DNA of 5,001 nt, from the NCBI GenBank assembly GCA_022566435.1, contig JADFIX010000395.1, forward strand, positions 1 to 5,001. Direction: 5' to 3'. The notes below the pieces were generated by a model. It was given only the letters and a program-made list of their open reading frames with translations, made no database searches and was not told the DNA's origin. Below are positions 1-5,001 of this stretch, piece after piece (within the stretch, counting starts at the first letter, position 1; the number at the start of each line of letters is the position of its first letter). Source of the DNA: Planctomycetota bacterium (GTDB lineage Bacteria; Planctomycetota; Phycisphaerae; UBA1845). Both the position numbers and the translations under genes were made by a program.

Positions 1-19
1 TGCGGTTGATGGTTGTGGC

Positions 20-37
20 GCCCTTGCAGGGCTTTTT
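20..37 (+). terminator. Intrinsic (rho-independent) terminator
   Basis: A perfect 5-bp GC-rich stem (GCCCT at 20-24 with AGGGC at 28-32) closes a 3-base loop and is followed directly by five T residues (33-37). This is the classic layout of an intrinsic terminator on the + strand. It would end a transcript from a gene lying left of the window. The stem is short, so termination may be partial, and the same bases could instead lie inside a gene cut by the window edge. Confidence 0.55.
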
Positions 38-71
38 CGTATTGCGCGTCGCAGTCCCAGAGCGATGCCCT

Positions 72-150
72 GGCCGGGTGGCCATGGGGGATTGCTCCCC
101 CACGGCTCCCACAGATCCGTACGTGCATGTTCTTATGCATACGGCTTGTG
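72..150 (-). mobile_element. Group II intron 3' end (domains V and VI), relic
   Basis: Read on the - strand, 150 to 110 folds like group II intron domain V. An outer CACA/TGTG stem leads to an AGCC start, where CCGTAT pairs with GTACGG. A 2-base bulge follows, then a GCAT/ATGC upper stem under an AAGAAC loop. Positions 110 to 76 then form a domain VI-like hairpin: GGG-A-GCC and TGGGGGA on one side, a GCAA (GNRA) loop, then TCCCCCA and GGC-CA-CCC on the other. This leaves an unpaired A at 79, about seven bases before the likely 3' splice site near 72. That spacing fits a branch-point adenosine. These folds were seen directly in the sequence; the family assignment rests on the known D5-D6 architecture. 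The A-G-C triad pairs imperfectly (a G opposite A), which may mean decay or a variant class. No reverse transcriptase/maturase lies upstream, because mutS2 ends only about 320 bases away, so this is a truncated or ORF-less copy. Confidence 0.65.
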
Positions 151-320
151 GTGTTTCAGTGAGGTAAAGCTCATCTGCGGAGATTGTTTCGCCAACTCTC
201 CGCTATCCGTTGTTGTTTCGTTGACTCGCGGTTCGCCTCAGGGCGCGTTCGCGGTTCGCGAACTGGCACTGCTCGAGAGCGGCACGCAAGACTCGCTTAC
301 GGCTGGGGCCATGGCCTTAG
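151..320 (-). other. Unassigned sequence next to the intron end, with one strong stem-loop
   Basis: No convincing gene is present. On the - strand this would lie just 5' of intron domain V, so it may be remaining domain IV or earlier intron RNA. The clearest structure is the inverted repeat 177-183/197-203 (GCGGAGA with TCTCCGC). TTG/CAA pairs extend it, with one bulged base, to about 10 bp. There is also a perfect 10-base palindrome (GTTCGCGAAC, 254-263) and a 10-base direct repeat (CGCGGTTCGC at 227-236 and 250-259). A short - strand reading frame ends within this stretch, but it shows no recognisable maturase or transposase motif. How far the intron extends cannot be decided by eye. Confidence 0.3.
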
Positions 321-347
321 AAAACGCCGCCATGCCATTACGGCGTT
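321..347 (-). terminator. Possible terminator downstream of mutS2
   Basis: On the - strand a 7-bp perfect stem (AACGCCG at 347-341 with CGGCGTT at 329-323) closes an 11-base loop. A short T run overlaps and follows the 3' arm (TTTT at 324-321, then CT). It lies about 125 bases beyond the mutS2 stop in the same orientation, so it could end that transcript. The T tract is short and the loop long, so the call is tentative. Between here and the repeat at 437 I see only a small palindrome (GCATG-T-CATGC, 380-390). Confidence 0.35.
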
Positions 348-436
348 AGCATTCCGGCGCCCGAATTCTTAGGGCTCAGGCATGTCATGCTCGACCGCTT
401 CGTTGCGCCTAACGGCACACCGCTTCTCTTCCTGGC

Positions 437-468
437 TTCGTGTCTCTGTGTCTTTGTGTCCCTGTGGT
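437..468. repeat. Four-unit tandem 8-bp repeat
   Basis: Four back-to-back 8-base units occur: TTCGTGTC, TCTGTGTC, TTTGTGTC and CCTGTGGT. The first three share YGTGTC and the last is degenerate. On the opposite strand the units read as GACACNNN-type steps. The array begins five bases beyond the mutS2 stop codon and lies outside any credible gene. From memory, similar CTGTGTC/GACACAGA strings turn up between genes in many unrelated bacterial genomes and generate spurious small proteins, but that cannot be checked here. Function is unknown. Confidence 0.6.
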
Positions 469-473
469 CGCCG

Positions 474-2396
474 CTATACGGTCTCGCCGTCGCTTCCCAC
501 CGGGTGAATGTCTCGTAGCGGAAGCTCAATATCCATCTTGCCGTTGAACACGAGGGCCTTCTGTTTCTGCAACTGCATCCGTACGACCCTCGCCGGTCGT
601 TGCAACGAAACAACGAAAACCTCGTCACCCGGGCCAAGTTCATTGACCCACGTCGCCCACTTCTCGAAGTCCTGTTGCTGCTGTCGGAGAGTCTCGCGAT
701 CACGCTGTGCCTCGTTGCGTTGACGCTGGGCGTCCACTTGCGCCTCTCGGGCGGCCTTTCTCGCCTGCTCCGCCTCGCGGCGCGAGTCGAGCGTGCCGGC
801 GATCGCCTTGTTCAGTGCCCGCGTGCTATCCGCGAGAAATCCCATGGCGGCCTTGACCAGTCGGGCCGGCATGCCAAGCCGCTTTGCGATAATCAGGGCG
901 TTGCTGTTTCCCGGTTCGCCTAGCTTGAGATGGAACGTGGGTCTAAGGGACTGCGGATCGAACTCGACGGCCGCGTTGTCCACGCGCTGCGTGGTGAATG
1001 CCACGGCCTTCAGCGACGAAAGATGCGTCGTGACCACCGCCTTGGCGCTCAACCGGAGCAATTCCTCAATAATGGCACGACCGATCGACGCCCCTTCGTC
1101 GGGGTCGGTCCCCGCGCCGAGTTCGTCGATCAGCACGAGCGATTTCGGCCCGCTTCGTTGCAGGATATCCAGTTGCGTGGCGAGATGCGAACTAAACGTA
1201 CTCAACGACTGTTGCAGGCTTTGCTCGTCGCCAATATCGATGTGGATGCTCTTATACACCGGCAGCGTCGACCCCTCCTTGACGGGAATCGGTATGCCGC
1301 ACTGGGTCATCAATGCGAGCAGGCCGATCGTCTTGACGGCGACGGTTTTTCCACCGGTGTTCGGGCCGGTGATGATGAGTACATCGAAATCATCGCCGAG
1401 GCGCACATCGATGGGGACCACTTCTTTGGGCTCCTCGCCTTCGACCGCTTGCTCAGCGAACAGTTCGATCAAGATCGGATGGCGGGCGTCGTGGATATCC
1501 AACACGCCGTTGTCGTTGATCTCCGGGCAGACGCAGGAACGCTTCTTGGCATAGCGACACTTGGCGGCGATGACATCGACGACGGCGATGGCCCGAAGCG
1601 TGGCGAGAATAGGGACCGATTGGCGGTTCACTTCGGCGGAAAGCGTACGCAATAGTCGATTGATCTCCTTGGTTTCCGAATCCTTGAGACGGACGACCGC
1701 GTTGTTGAGTTCCACGGATTCCGCCGGTTCGACGAACAGCGTGCATCCCGTGTCGCTGCTGCGGTGAATGATGCCCTTGATGCGTCCCCGATATTCGGAC
1801 TTGAGCGGCAACACGAGCCGGTCACCGTGAAACGTCGCACCGGCGTATTGCAACATCTTCGCGATTCCCGCCTGCCGTAGGAGGCGGTCGGTGACACCCT
1901 TGATCCTATCGCGGGCGACGCCGATCGACTTGCGAATGTCCGCAAGCTTGGGACTGGCGTAATCGCTGACCTGCCCGCGCGAATCGATAACCTCATGGAT
2001 CAGGGCGGCCGTCGGGCTGAGGTCCGTCACGCGGGTCTCCAATCGCGCGAGAGACGGTGCCTTGTCACGGACTTGACCGAACCACCGACAAAGCGCGACC
2101 GTGGCGTCCAAGGTCTCCGCGATCGAAGCCAGGGTTTCCGGTTCGAGAGGCGTGGGAAACGCCGCCGCCCGGACTTGTTCACGAATATCATGGACCCCGC
2201 CCATGGGCGGTAAGCCGTGTGATTCCGCGGCAGCCTGCATCTCTCGGACCTGTTGAAACCACTCGCGGACCTGTTGAATGTTGGCGGACGGGGTCATACC
2301 GTGGGCCAGGCGTTTTCCGAGCCGACTACCAGAGAACCGGCCCAGGCATTCGCGAATCAGGTGAAATTCGAGTTTTTCCATCGTGGCGTCGTTCAC
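474..2396 (-). CDS. mutS2: MutS2-type ATPase lacking the Smr domain
   Basis: The 640-residue protein is a MutS2-family DNA- or ribosome-binding ATPase. Its N-terminal helical start (MEKLEFHLIRECL) and the core segment with LFVEP and LNN (about 220-232) are typical of MutS2 rather than MutS1. The ATPase shows Walker A GPNTGGKT (344-351), the SLQQSLSTFSSHL signature (393-405), Walker B LVLIDELGAGTDPDEG (D424/E425) and the H-loop histidine in VVTTHLSSLK (H458), so it looks active. A short charged coiled coil (about 535-580) and a KOW-like beta domain (about 586-632) follow. The protein stops there. Family members are usually near 780 residues and end in an Smr nuclease domain, which is absent in all frames downstream. 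Homologues restrain recombination (Helicobacter) or rescue collided ribosomes (Bacillus); which applies here is unknown. The GTG start at 2396 is chosen because AGGAG lies 7 bases upstream; an ATG at 2381 is the alternative. The gene is divergent from the protease gene. Confidence 0.93.
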   Translation of the reverse strand: MNDATMEKLEFHLIRECLGRFSGSRLGKRLAHGMTPSANIQQVREWFQQVREMQAAAESHGLPPMGGVHDIREQVRAAAFPTPLEPETLASIAETLDATVALCRWFGQVRDKAPSLARLETRVTDLSPTAALIHEVIDSRGQVSDYASPKLADIRKSIGVARDRIKGVTDRLLRQAGIAKMLQYAGATFHGDRLVLPLKSEYRGRIKGIIHRSSDTGCTLFVEPAESVELNNAVVRLKDSETKEINRLLRTLSAEVNRQSVPILATLRAIAVVDVIAAKCRYAKKRSCVCPEINDNGVLDIHDARHPILIELFAEQAVEGEEPKEVVPIDVRLGDDFDVLIITGPNTGGKTVAVKTIGLLALMTQCGIPIPVKEGSTLPVYKSIHIDIGDEQSLQQSLSTFSSHLATQLDILQRSGPKSLVLIDELGAGTDPDEGASIGRAIIEELLRLSAKAVVTTHLSSLKAVAFTTQRVDNAAVEFDPQSLRPTFHLKLGEPGNSNALIIAKRLGMPARLVKAAMGFLADSTRALNKAIAGTLDSRREAEQARKAAREAQVDAQRQRNEAQRDRETLRQQQQDFEKWATWVNELGPGDEVFVVSLQRPARVVRMQLQKQKALVFNGKMDIELPLRDIHPVGSDGETV

Positions 2397-2403
2397 GCCT
2401 AAA

Positions 2404-2408
2404 CTCCT
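2404..2408 (-). promoter_or_regulatory. Ribosome binding site of mutS2
   Basis: On the - strand AGGAG sits 7 bases before the GTG at 2396. This decides for the GTG start over the in-frame ATG at 2381, which has no purine-rich site at a useful distance. Confidence 0.7.
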
Positions 2409-2452
2409 GGAAACGGGCTTTCCCGGTCAGTCTTCGTGTATTTCACAGTTCA

Positions 2453-2481
2453 GATGTACCAAACACGGCGACAATTTTCAA
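2453..2481 (-). promoter_or_regulatory. Candidate mutS2 promoter
   Basis: On the - strand TTGAAA (2481-2476, 5 of 6 to the sigma70 -35) is followed after exactly 17 bases by TACATC (2458-2453), a poor -10 match (3 of 6). Position and direction suit mutS2, about 55 bases before its start codon. The weak -10 makes this only a candidate. Confidence 0.25.
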
Positions 2482-2505
2482 CAAATCGCACGCACGGAAC
2501 GACCG

Positions 2506-2524
2506 GTAACATTCGTCTTGTTAC
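2506..2524. promoter_or_regulatory. Interrupted palindrome in the divergent promoter region
   Basis: GTAACA (2506-2511) and TGTTAC (2519-2524) form a perfect 6-bp inverted repeat with a 7-base spacer. It lies between the candidate mutS2 promoter and the protease promoter. The shape fits a binding site for a dimeric regulator, but a chance match cannot be excluded from one copy. Confidence 0.25.
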
Positions 2525-2538
2525 TTCGGCCGCGGGGG

Positions 2539-2567
2539 CACACAAACCGCACCTCCGCGCCTATAAT
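2539..2567 (+). promoter_or_regulatory. Candidate promoter of the serine protease gene
   Basis: A perfect TATAAT lies at 2562-2567, about 51 bases before the protease start codon. The -35 position at 17-base spacing (CACACA, 2539-2544) is poor, matching 3 of 6. A strong -10 with a weak -35 suggests either an activator or a non-consensus sigma factor. The predicted transcript would start near 2574. Confidence 0.45.
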
Positions 2568-2605
2568 ACACGATACGGGCGAGCGCGCGTAAGTAAGAAC
2601 TGTTT

Positions 2606-2611
2606 GAGGAG
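2606..2611 (+). promoter_or_regulatory. Ribosome binding site of the protease gene
   Basis: GAGGAG ends 7 bases before the ATG at 2619. It fixes this start over the upstream in-frame ATG at 2436. Starting at 2436 would bury the signal peptide behind 61 residues and would place the TATAAT box inside the coding region. Confidence 0.75.
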
Positions 2612-2618
2612 TGACAGA

Positions 2619-3755
2619 ATGAGCAGGACGATCCGCAAGCCGCAGTCTGCGATTCTTGCACGTTCGCTTGTGGCCCTCATGTGCATCTGGACGGCGTCCG
2701 CCCACACGGTGCGCGCAGGATTGCCGGGAAAGTACCGAATCGCCGATCTCAAGGCGTTGGAAAAAGCCTTTGTTGATCTGGCGCAGGAAGTGCGTCCGAG
2801 CGTGGTCGCGATCCGCACGTTTTATGTCCATCGCAACAGTGGCCGGCGTGGCGGAGCGCCCGTCAGTCAGGGCAGCGGCGTGATTATCGGCGAGGACGGG
2901 TACATCGCGACCAACCGCCATGTACTCGAGGAACCGGCGAATCGATTCCTCGTGATTCTCGATAGTGGCGAAAAATTCGATGCCAAGGTGGTGCAAATGG
3001 ACATGCGTAGCGACCTGGCAGTGATCAAGATCGAGGCGAAGAATCTTCAGCCGGTCCGATGGGGCGACCTGAGGAAAGTCCGAGTCAATCACTGGACGCT
3101 CTCCGTGGGCAATCCGTTTGGAATGGCAAATGACAAAGGCAACCTGTCGGTCGGGCTGGGGACGGTGACGGCGCTGGGGCGGTCGCTAACGCGTCGACTC
3201 GCGGAATTTCCGGACTTGCAATACTACGGCAACCTAATCGAAACTTCTTCGCCGATTAATCCAGGCAACAGCGGCGGCCCGTTGTTCAACGTCGACGGCG
3301 AACTCATCGGAATCGTGACCGCCATCGAAACAAGTTCCGGTTTCAACGAGGGTGCAGGCTTCGCCATCCCCATCGACAAAAATACACGGCGAATACTGGA
3401 TAGGCTGAAGAGCGGGAAGCGCGTTGATTATGGCTATCTCGGGGTGACCATCAGCGACGACGATAGACCCAGGGTCCGACGTGTTGTCGACGGGCGCGTC
3501 TATTGGGGCGCAACCATTACAACGATTGCCATTTCGGATGGCCCCGCGGCGAAAGCGGGACTCAAGGCCCGCGATATCGTCGTGGAAGTGGACGGTGTTC
3601 CCGTCAGAGACACCGACCACTTGATGAGGCTAATCAGCTATACGCCGGCCGGCGAAAACACGGTCCTCACTTTTATGCGCCGAGGCGTGAGACGAAAAAC
3701 AACGGTCACCCTAGGCGATCGCTACCGGCTCCTTGGTTTGCCCGAAAGCGACTAG
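2619..3755 (+). CDS. htrA: Secreted HtrA/Deg-type serine protease with one PDZ domain
   Basis: The 378-residue protein is a trypsin-like protease of the HtrA/Deg family (peptidase S1C), which degrades misfolded proteins in the cell envelope. An N-terminal signal sequence is visible: basic residues, a hydrophobic stretch at about 12-24, then likely signal peptidase I sites after ASA (28) or VRA (33). The catalytic triad is intact: H101 in TNRHV, D132 in RSDLAVIKI and S218 in GNSGGPL. One PDZ domain (about 271-365) starts with YLGV and contains the AKAGL-x-x-x-DIV-x-x-VDG core. Having one PDZ domain resembles DegS or many environmental HtrA proteins more than DegP/DegQ with two, so the symbol is generic and the exact subtype is not assigned. 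The region upstream holds a TATAAT box and a good ribosome binding site. The next gene, nfi, starts 117 bases beyond the stop. Confidence 0.92.
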   Translation: MSRTIRKPQSAILARSLVALMCIWTASAHTVRAGLPGKYRIADLKALEKAFVDLAQEVRPSVVAIRTFYVHRNSGRRGGAPVSQGSGVIIGEDGYIATNRHVLEEPANRFLVILDSGEKFDAKVVQMDMRSDLAVIKIEAKNLQPVRWGDLRKVRVNHWTLSVGNPFGMANDKGNLSVGLGTVTALGRSLTRRLAEFPDLQYYGNLIETSSPINPGNSGGPLFNVDGELIGIVTAIETSSGFNEGAGFAIPIDKNTRRILDRLKSGKRVDYGYLGVTISDDDRPRVRRVVDGRVYWGATITTIAISDGPAAKAGLKARDIVVEVDGVPVRDTDHLMRLISYTPAGENTVLTFMRRGVRRKTTVTLGDRYRLLGLPESD

Positions 3756-3806
3756 CGCACTCGCGCACTTGAAAATCCCCCGATGCGGGCAATTCGTCGC
3801 ACGTGC

Positions 3807-3840
3807 GGTCCTGCACGGGCAGGATCCCAAGTGCGCTTGG
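3807..3840. other. Two adjacent hairpins between the protease gene and nfi
   Basis: GGTCCTGC/GCAGGATC (3807-3814 with 3819-3826, one G-T pair, loop ACGG) is followed without a gap by CCAAG/CTTGG (3827-3831 with 3836-3840, loop TGCG). A third pairing is possible: GCGCACTTG (3763-3771) is the exact reverse complement of CAAGTGCGC (3828-3836) and would compete with the second hairpin. There is no T run, so this is not a standard intrinsic terminator. It may slow or end the protease transcript or protect its 3' end. Confidence 0.35.
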
Positions 3841-3866
3841 CCATATCGAATGGGCGACGTTAGAAT
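3838..3866 (+). promoter_or_regulatory. Candidate promoter of nfi, giving a leaderless transcript
   Basis: TAGAAT (3861-3866) matches the sigma70 -10 at 5 of 6 positions. TGGCCA (3838-3843) stands 17 bases upstream and matches the -35 at 4 of 6. The -10 ends six bases before the GTG of nfi, so transcription would be expected to start at or next to that codon. This agrees with the lack of a Shine-Dalgarno sequence. Confidence 0.4.
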
Positions 3867-3872
3867 CGAACT

Positions 3873-4550
3873 GTGAAAATACCTCGCGCCCCCCACTCCT
3901 GGACCGTATCCCCAAGTCGAGCCATCGCCATACAAAAGGAACTGGCCGACCGAGTTGTGACCAGCGGCCGGTGCGGTCGCGTTCGACTGGTGGCCGGTGC
4001 GGACATCGCCTTTACGCCCGACAAATCGCACTGCATCGCGGGCGTGGTGGTGTGGGACGTTCGAGAAAACTGCGTGGTGGAGCAAGTCGTCGTGCGGCGT
4101 CCGGTGCGATTCCCGTATGTACCGGGGCTGCTTTCTTTTCGCGAGGCGCCGTCCGTCTTGACCGCGTTCCGCATGCTTCGCCATGAGCCCGACGCGTTCA
4201 TGTTCGACGGTCAAGGATTGGCCCATCCGCGCCGCTTTGGGTTGGCGTGCCACGTGGGAATGATTCTCGATCGCCCCAGTGTGGGGTGTGCCAAGAGTAT
4301 TCTCGTCGGTTCGTGTGACATGCCGCCGCCTCTACGCGGATCCACAACCCCGCTCCTGCATCACGGGGAAACCATCGGACAGGCGGTGCGCACGCGCGAC
4401 GGCGTGCGCCCGGTCTACGTCAGTATCGGTCACCGCCTTTCGCTTGCCGCCGCCGTTGAAATCACGCTGCTATGCGGCATGCGATACCGACTCCCCGAAC
4501 CTACGCGTCTCGCGGATCAACTTGTGACGCGCGAGCGAACGCTCCGCTGA
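3873..4550 (+). CDS. nfi: Endonuclease V (deoxyinosine 3' endonuclease)
   Basis: The 225-residue protein is endonuclease V, which nicks the second phosphodiester bond 3' of deoxyinosine and starts repair of deaminated adenine. The metal-binding acidic residues are all present by motif: D44 in AGADIAF, E91 in LSFREAP and D112 in FDGQG. They correspond to D43, E89 and D110 of the Thermotoga enzyme. The strand-separating wedge PYVPG (81-85), the GLAHPRRFGLA segment, the lysine in GCAKS (K141), RPVYVSIGHRLSL (179-191) and the C-terminal PEPTR (208-212) complete the family pattern. Length is normal for the family. The GTG at 3873 is the first possible start after an in-frame stop (TAG at 3861) and has no ribosome binding site, which fits a leaderless mRNA. 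It lies 117 bases after the protease gene and 110 before the hydrolase gene, so co-transcription is possible but not required. Confidence 0.94.
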   Translation: MKIPRAPHSWTVSPSRAIAIQKELADRVVTSGRCGRVRLVAGADIAFTPDKSHCIAGVVVWDVRENCVVEQVVVRRPVRFPYVPGLLSFREAPSVLTAFRMLRHEPDAFMFDGQGLAHPRRFGLACHVGMILDRPSVGCAKSILVGSCDMPPPLRGSTTPLLHHGETIGQAVRTRDGVRPVYVSIGHRLSLAAAVEITLLCGMRYRLPEPTRLADQLVTRERTLR

Positions 4551-4578
4551 CTTGACGGACACGTCGCAGGCCACGATG

Positions 4579-4607
4579 TTGACACCATCGGGCGATGGCA
4601 CGATAAC
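4579..4607 (+). promoter_or_regulatory. Candidate sigma70-type promoter of the hydrolase gene
   Basis: A perfect -35 TTGACA (4579-4584) is followed after exactly 17 bases by GATAAC (4602-4607), 4 of 6 to TATAAT. It lies in the 110-base gap after nfi and points to the hydrolase gene. The predicted transcript start is near 4614, leaving a leader of about 47 bases. Confidence 0.5.
4585..4598. promoter_or_regulatory. Dyad inside the promoter spacer (candidate operator)
   Basis: CCATCG (4585-4590) and CGATGG (4593-4598) form a perfect inverted repeat with a 2-base centre. The dyad begins at the base after the -35 hexamer and ends three bases before the -10, so a protein bound here would control the promoter directly. 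It could also be a small hairpin ending nfi, but there is no T run. Confidence 0.35.
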
Positions 4608-4660
4608 TCACCGCACCGTCTAATCGATTTTGTAGGAGTCGCAGATTCACACCGAATGAC

Positions 4661-5001
4661 ATGACGCGACTGAAGGGTGATCGCTGGTTCTTCTATCCGA
4701 CGCAGACGGAGTACGCCCACCCGGATGAGTACGGTCTTTCATTCGAATCGGTCCACTTCGAGAGTGAGCAAATCCTGCTTCACGGCTGGTTCTTTCCGTC
4801 CGAAGGTCGCGCGAGGGGCACTGTCGTACACTGCCACGGGAACGCCGGCAATGTCACCGGGCATTTCAAGTACGTCAACTGGATGCCCAAGCGTGGATGG
4901 AACGTCTTATGTTTCGACTATCGGGGCTTCGGGCGCTCGCAGGGTACGCCGACACGTCCGGGGGCGGTGGCCGACGCGCACGCCGCGGTCGACTATCTGA
5001 T
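4661..5001 (+). CDS. Alpha/beta hydrolase, 5' part (runs off the window)
   Basis: An uninterrupted frame of 113 codons runs from the ATG at 4661 off the right edge. It matches the start of alpha/beta-hydrolase proteins of the BEM46/ABHD13-like group. WFFYPTQTEY (9-18) and the PDEYGL segment are the usual N-terminal pattern, followed by LHGWFFP (40-46), the oxyanion-hole motif HCHGNAGN (57-64) and FDYRGFGRSQGTP (85-97). The nucleophile elbow (GxSxG) and the other catalytic residues would lie beyond the window, so activity cannot be judged. Substrates in this group are mostly unknown; esterase or peptidase activity is possible. No signal peptide or membrane anchor is seen, though many relatives carry one before the FYP motif. 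The frame is open upstream to a stop at 4604, but ATG 4661 is the first usual start codon. The only good Shine-Dalgarno match (TAGGAG, 4633-4638) is 22 bases away, too far for normal use. Confidence 0.85.
   Translation, partial: MTRLKGDRWFFYPTQTEYAHPDEYGLSFESVHFESEQILLHGWFFPSEGRARGTVVHCHGNAGNVTGHFKYVNWMPKRGWNVLCFDYRGFGRSQGTPTRPGAVADAHAAVDYL

Noticed and set aside
65..349. 94-residue open frame on the + strand covering the left end
   Set aside because: It reads antisense through the intron domain V/VI hairpins. It shows no domain, no ribosome binding site and an arginine/serine-rich composition typical of chance frames in structured GC-rich DNA.
402..414. GCCTAAC looked like an integron attC core site
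   Set aside because: There is no matching GTTRRRY core at a suitable distance on the correct strand, and no integrase or cassette structure, so it is a chance 7-mer.
338..703. 121-residue - strand frame running across the mutS2 3' end, checked as a possible frameshifted Smr domain
   Set aside because: It has no Smr-like DLHG/DLRG or similar motifs. Its middle translates the 8-bp repeat (RDTKTQRHE), which marks it as spurious.
793..1655. Long + strand frames opposite mutS2 (793-1554 and 930-1655)
   Set aside because: They are antisense shadows of a strongly conserved ATPase gene whose motifs are unambiguous on the - strand. They show no domain of their own.
2436..2618. Upstream in-frame extension of the protease to ATG 2436
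   Set aside because: It has no ribosome binding site, spans the TATAAT box and would place 61 residues before an obvious signal peptide. ATG 2619 with GAGGAG is far better.
2478..3092. 204-residue - strand frame opposite the protease gene
   Set aside because: It is antisense to the conserved protease domain and has no recognisable motif.
474..4550. A possible new defence or repair operon linking mutS2, the protease and nfi
   Set aside because: mutS2 is divergent, the gaps exceed 100 bases, and each gene belongs to a well-known chromosomal family with its own promoter-like signal. Nothing ties them into one system.

Overview
This 5-kb, GC-rich bacterial window holds four protein genes that look like ordinary chromosomal housekeeping genes, plus a gene-poor left end with the relic of a mobile RNA element. 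The protease carries a Sec-type signal peptide. Nothing in the window fixes the phylum. A GC-rich Gram-negative-type lineage such as Planctomycetota or a neighbouring group is a guess with low confidence, based on general look rather than on a marker gene.

Layout from left to right. Positions 1-473 hold no convincing gene. They contain an intrinsic terminator on the + strand (about 20-37), the 3' end of a group II intron (domains V and VI, - strand, about 72-150), about 170 bases of unassigned sequence with one strong stem-loop, a possible terminator for the leftward gene (321-347), and a four-unit tandem 8-bp repeat (437-468). The repeat sits five bases beyond the stop codon of mutS2. mutS2 (474-2396, - strand) encodes a MutS2-type ATPase that ends after the KOW-like domain and has no Smr nuclease domain. 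A divergent promoter region (2397-2618) separates it from a secreted HtrA/Deg-type serine protease with one PDZ domain (2619-3755, + strand). Endonuclease V (nfi, 3873-4550, + strand) follows, apparently with its own promoter and a leaderless start. At the right edge is the 5' part of an alpha/beta hydrolase gene with the HGNAGN motif (4661 to beyond the window, + strand), with a good sigma70-type promoter upstream.

Two of the four genes concern nucleic-acid maintenance: MutS2 (recombination control or ribosome rescue in other bacteria) and endonuclease V (deaminated-base repair). The protease belongs to envelope protein quality control. The spacings (over 100 bp) and the separate promoter-like motifs argue against a single operon, and I see no sign of a new multi-gene system. 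The points most worth a second look are the Smr-less MutS2, the intron relic with no reverse transcriptase, the 8-bp repeat, the leaderless nfi start, and the dyad placed inside the hydrolase promoter spacer.
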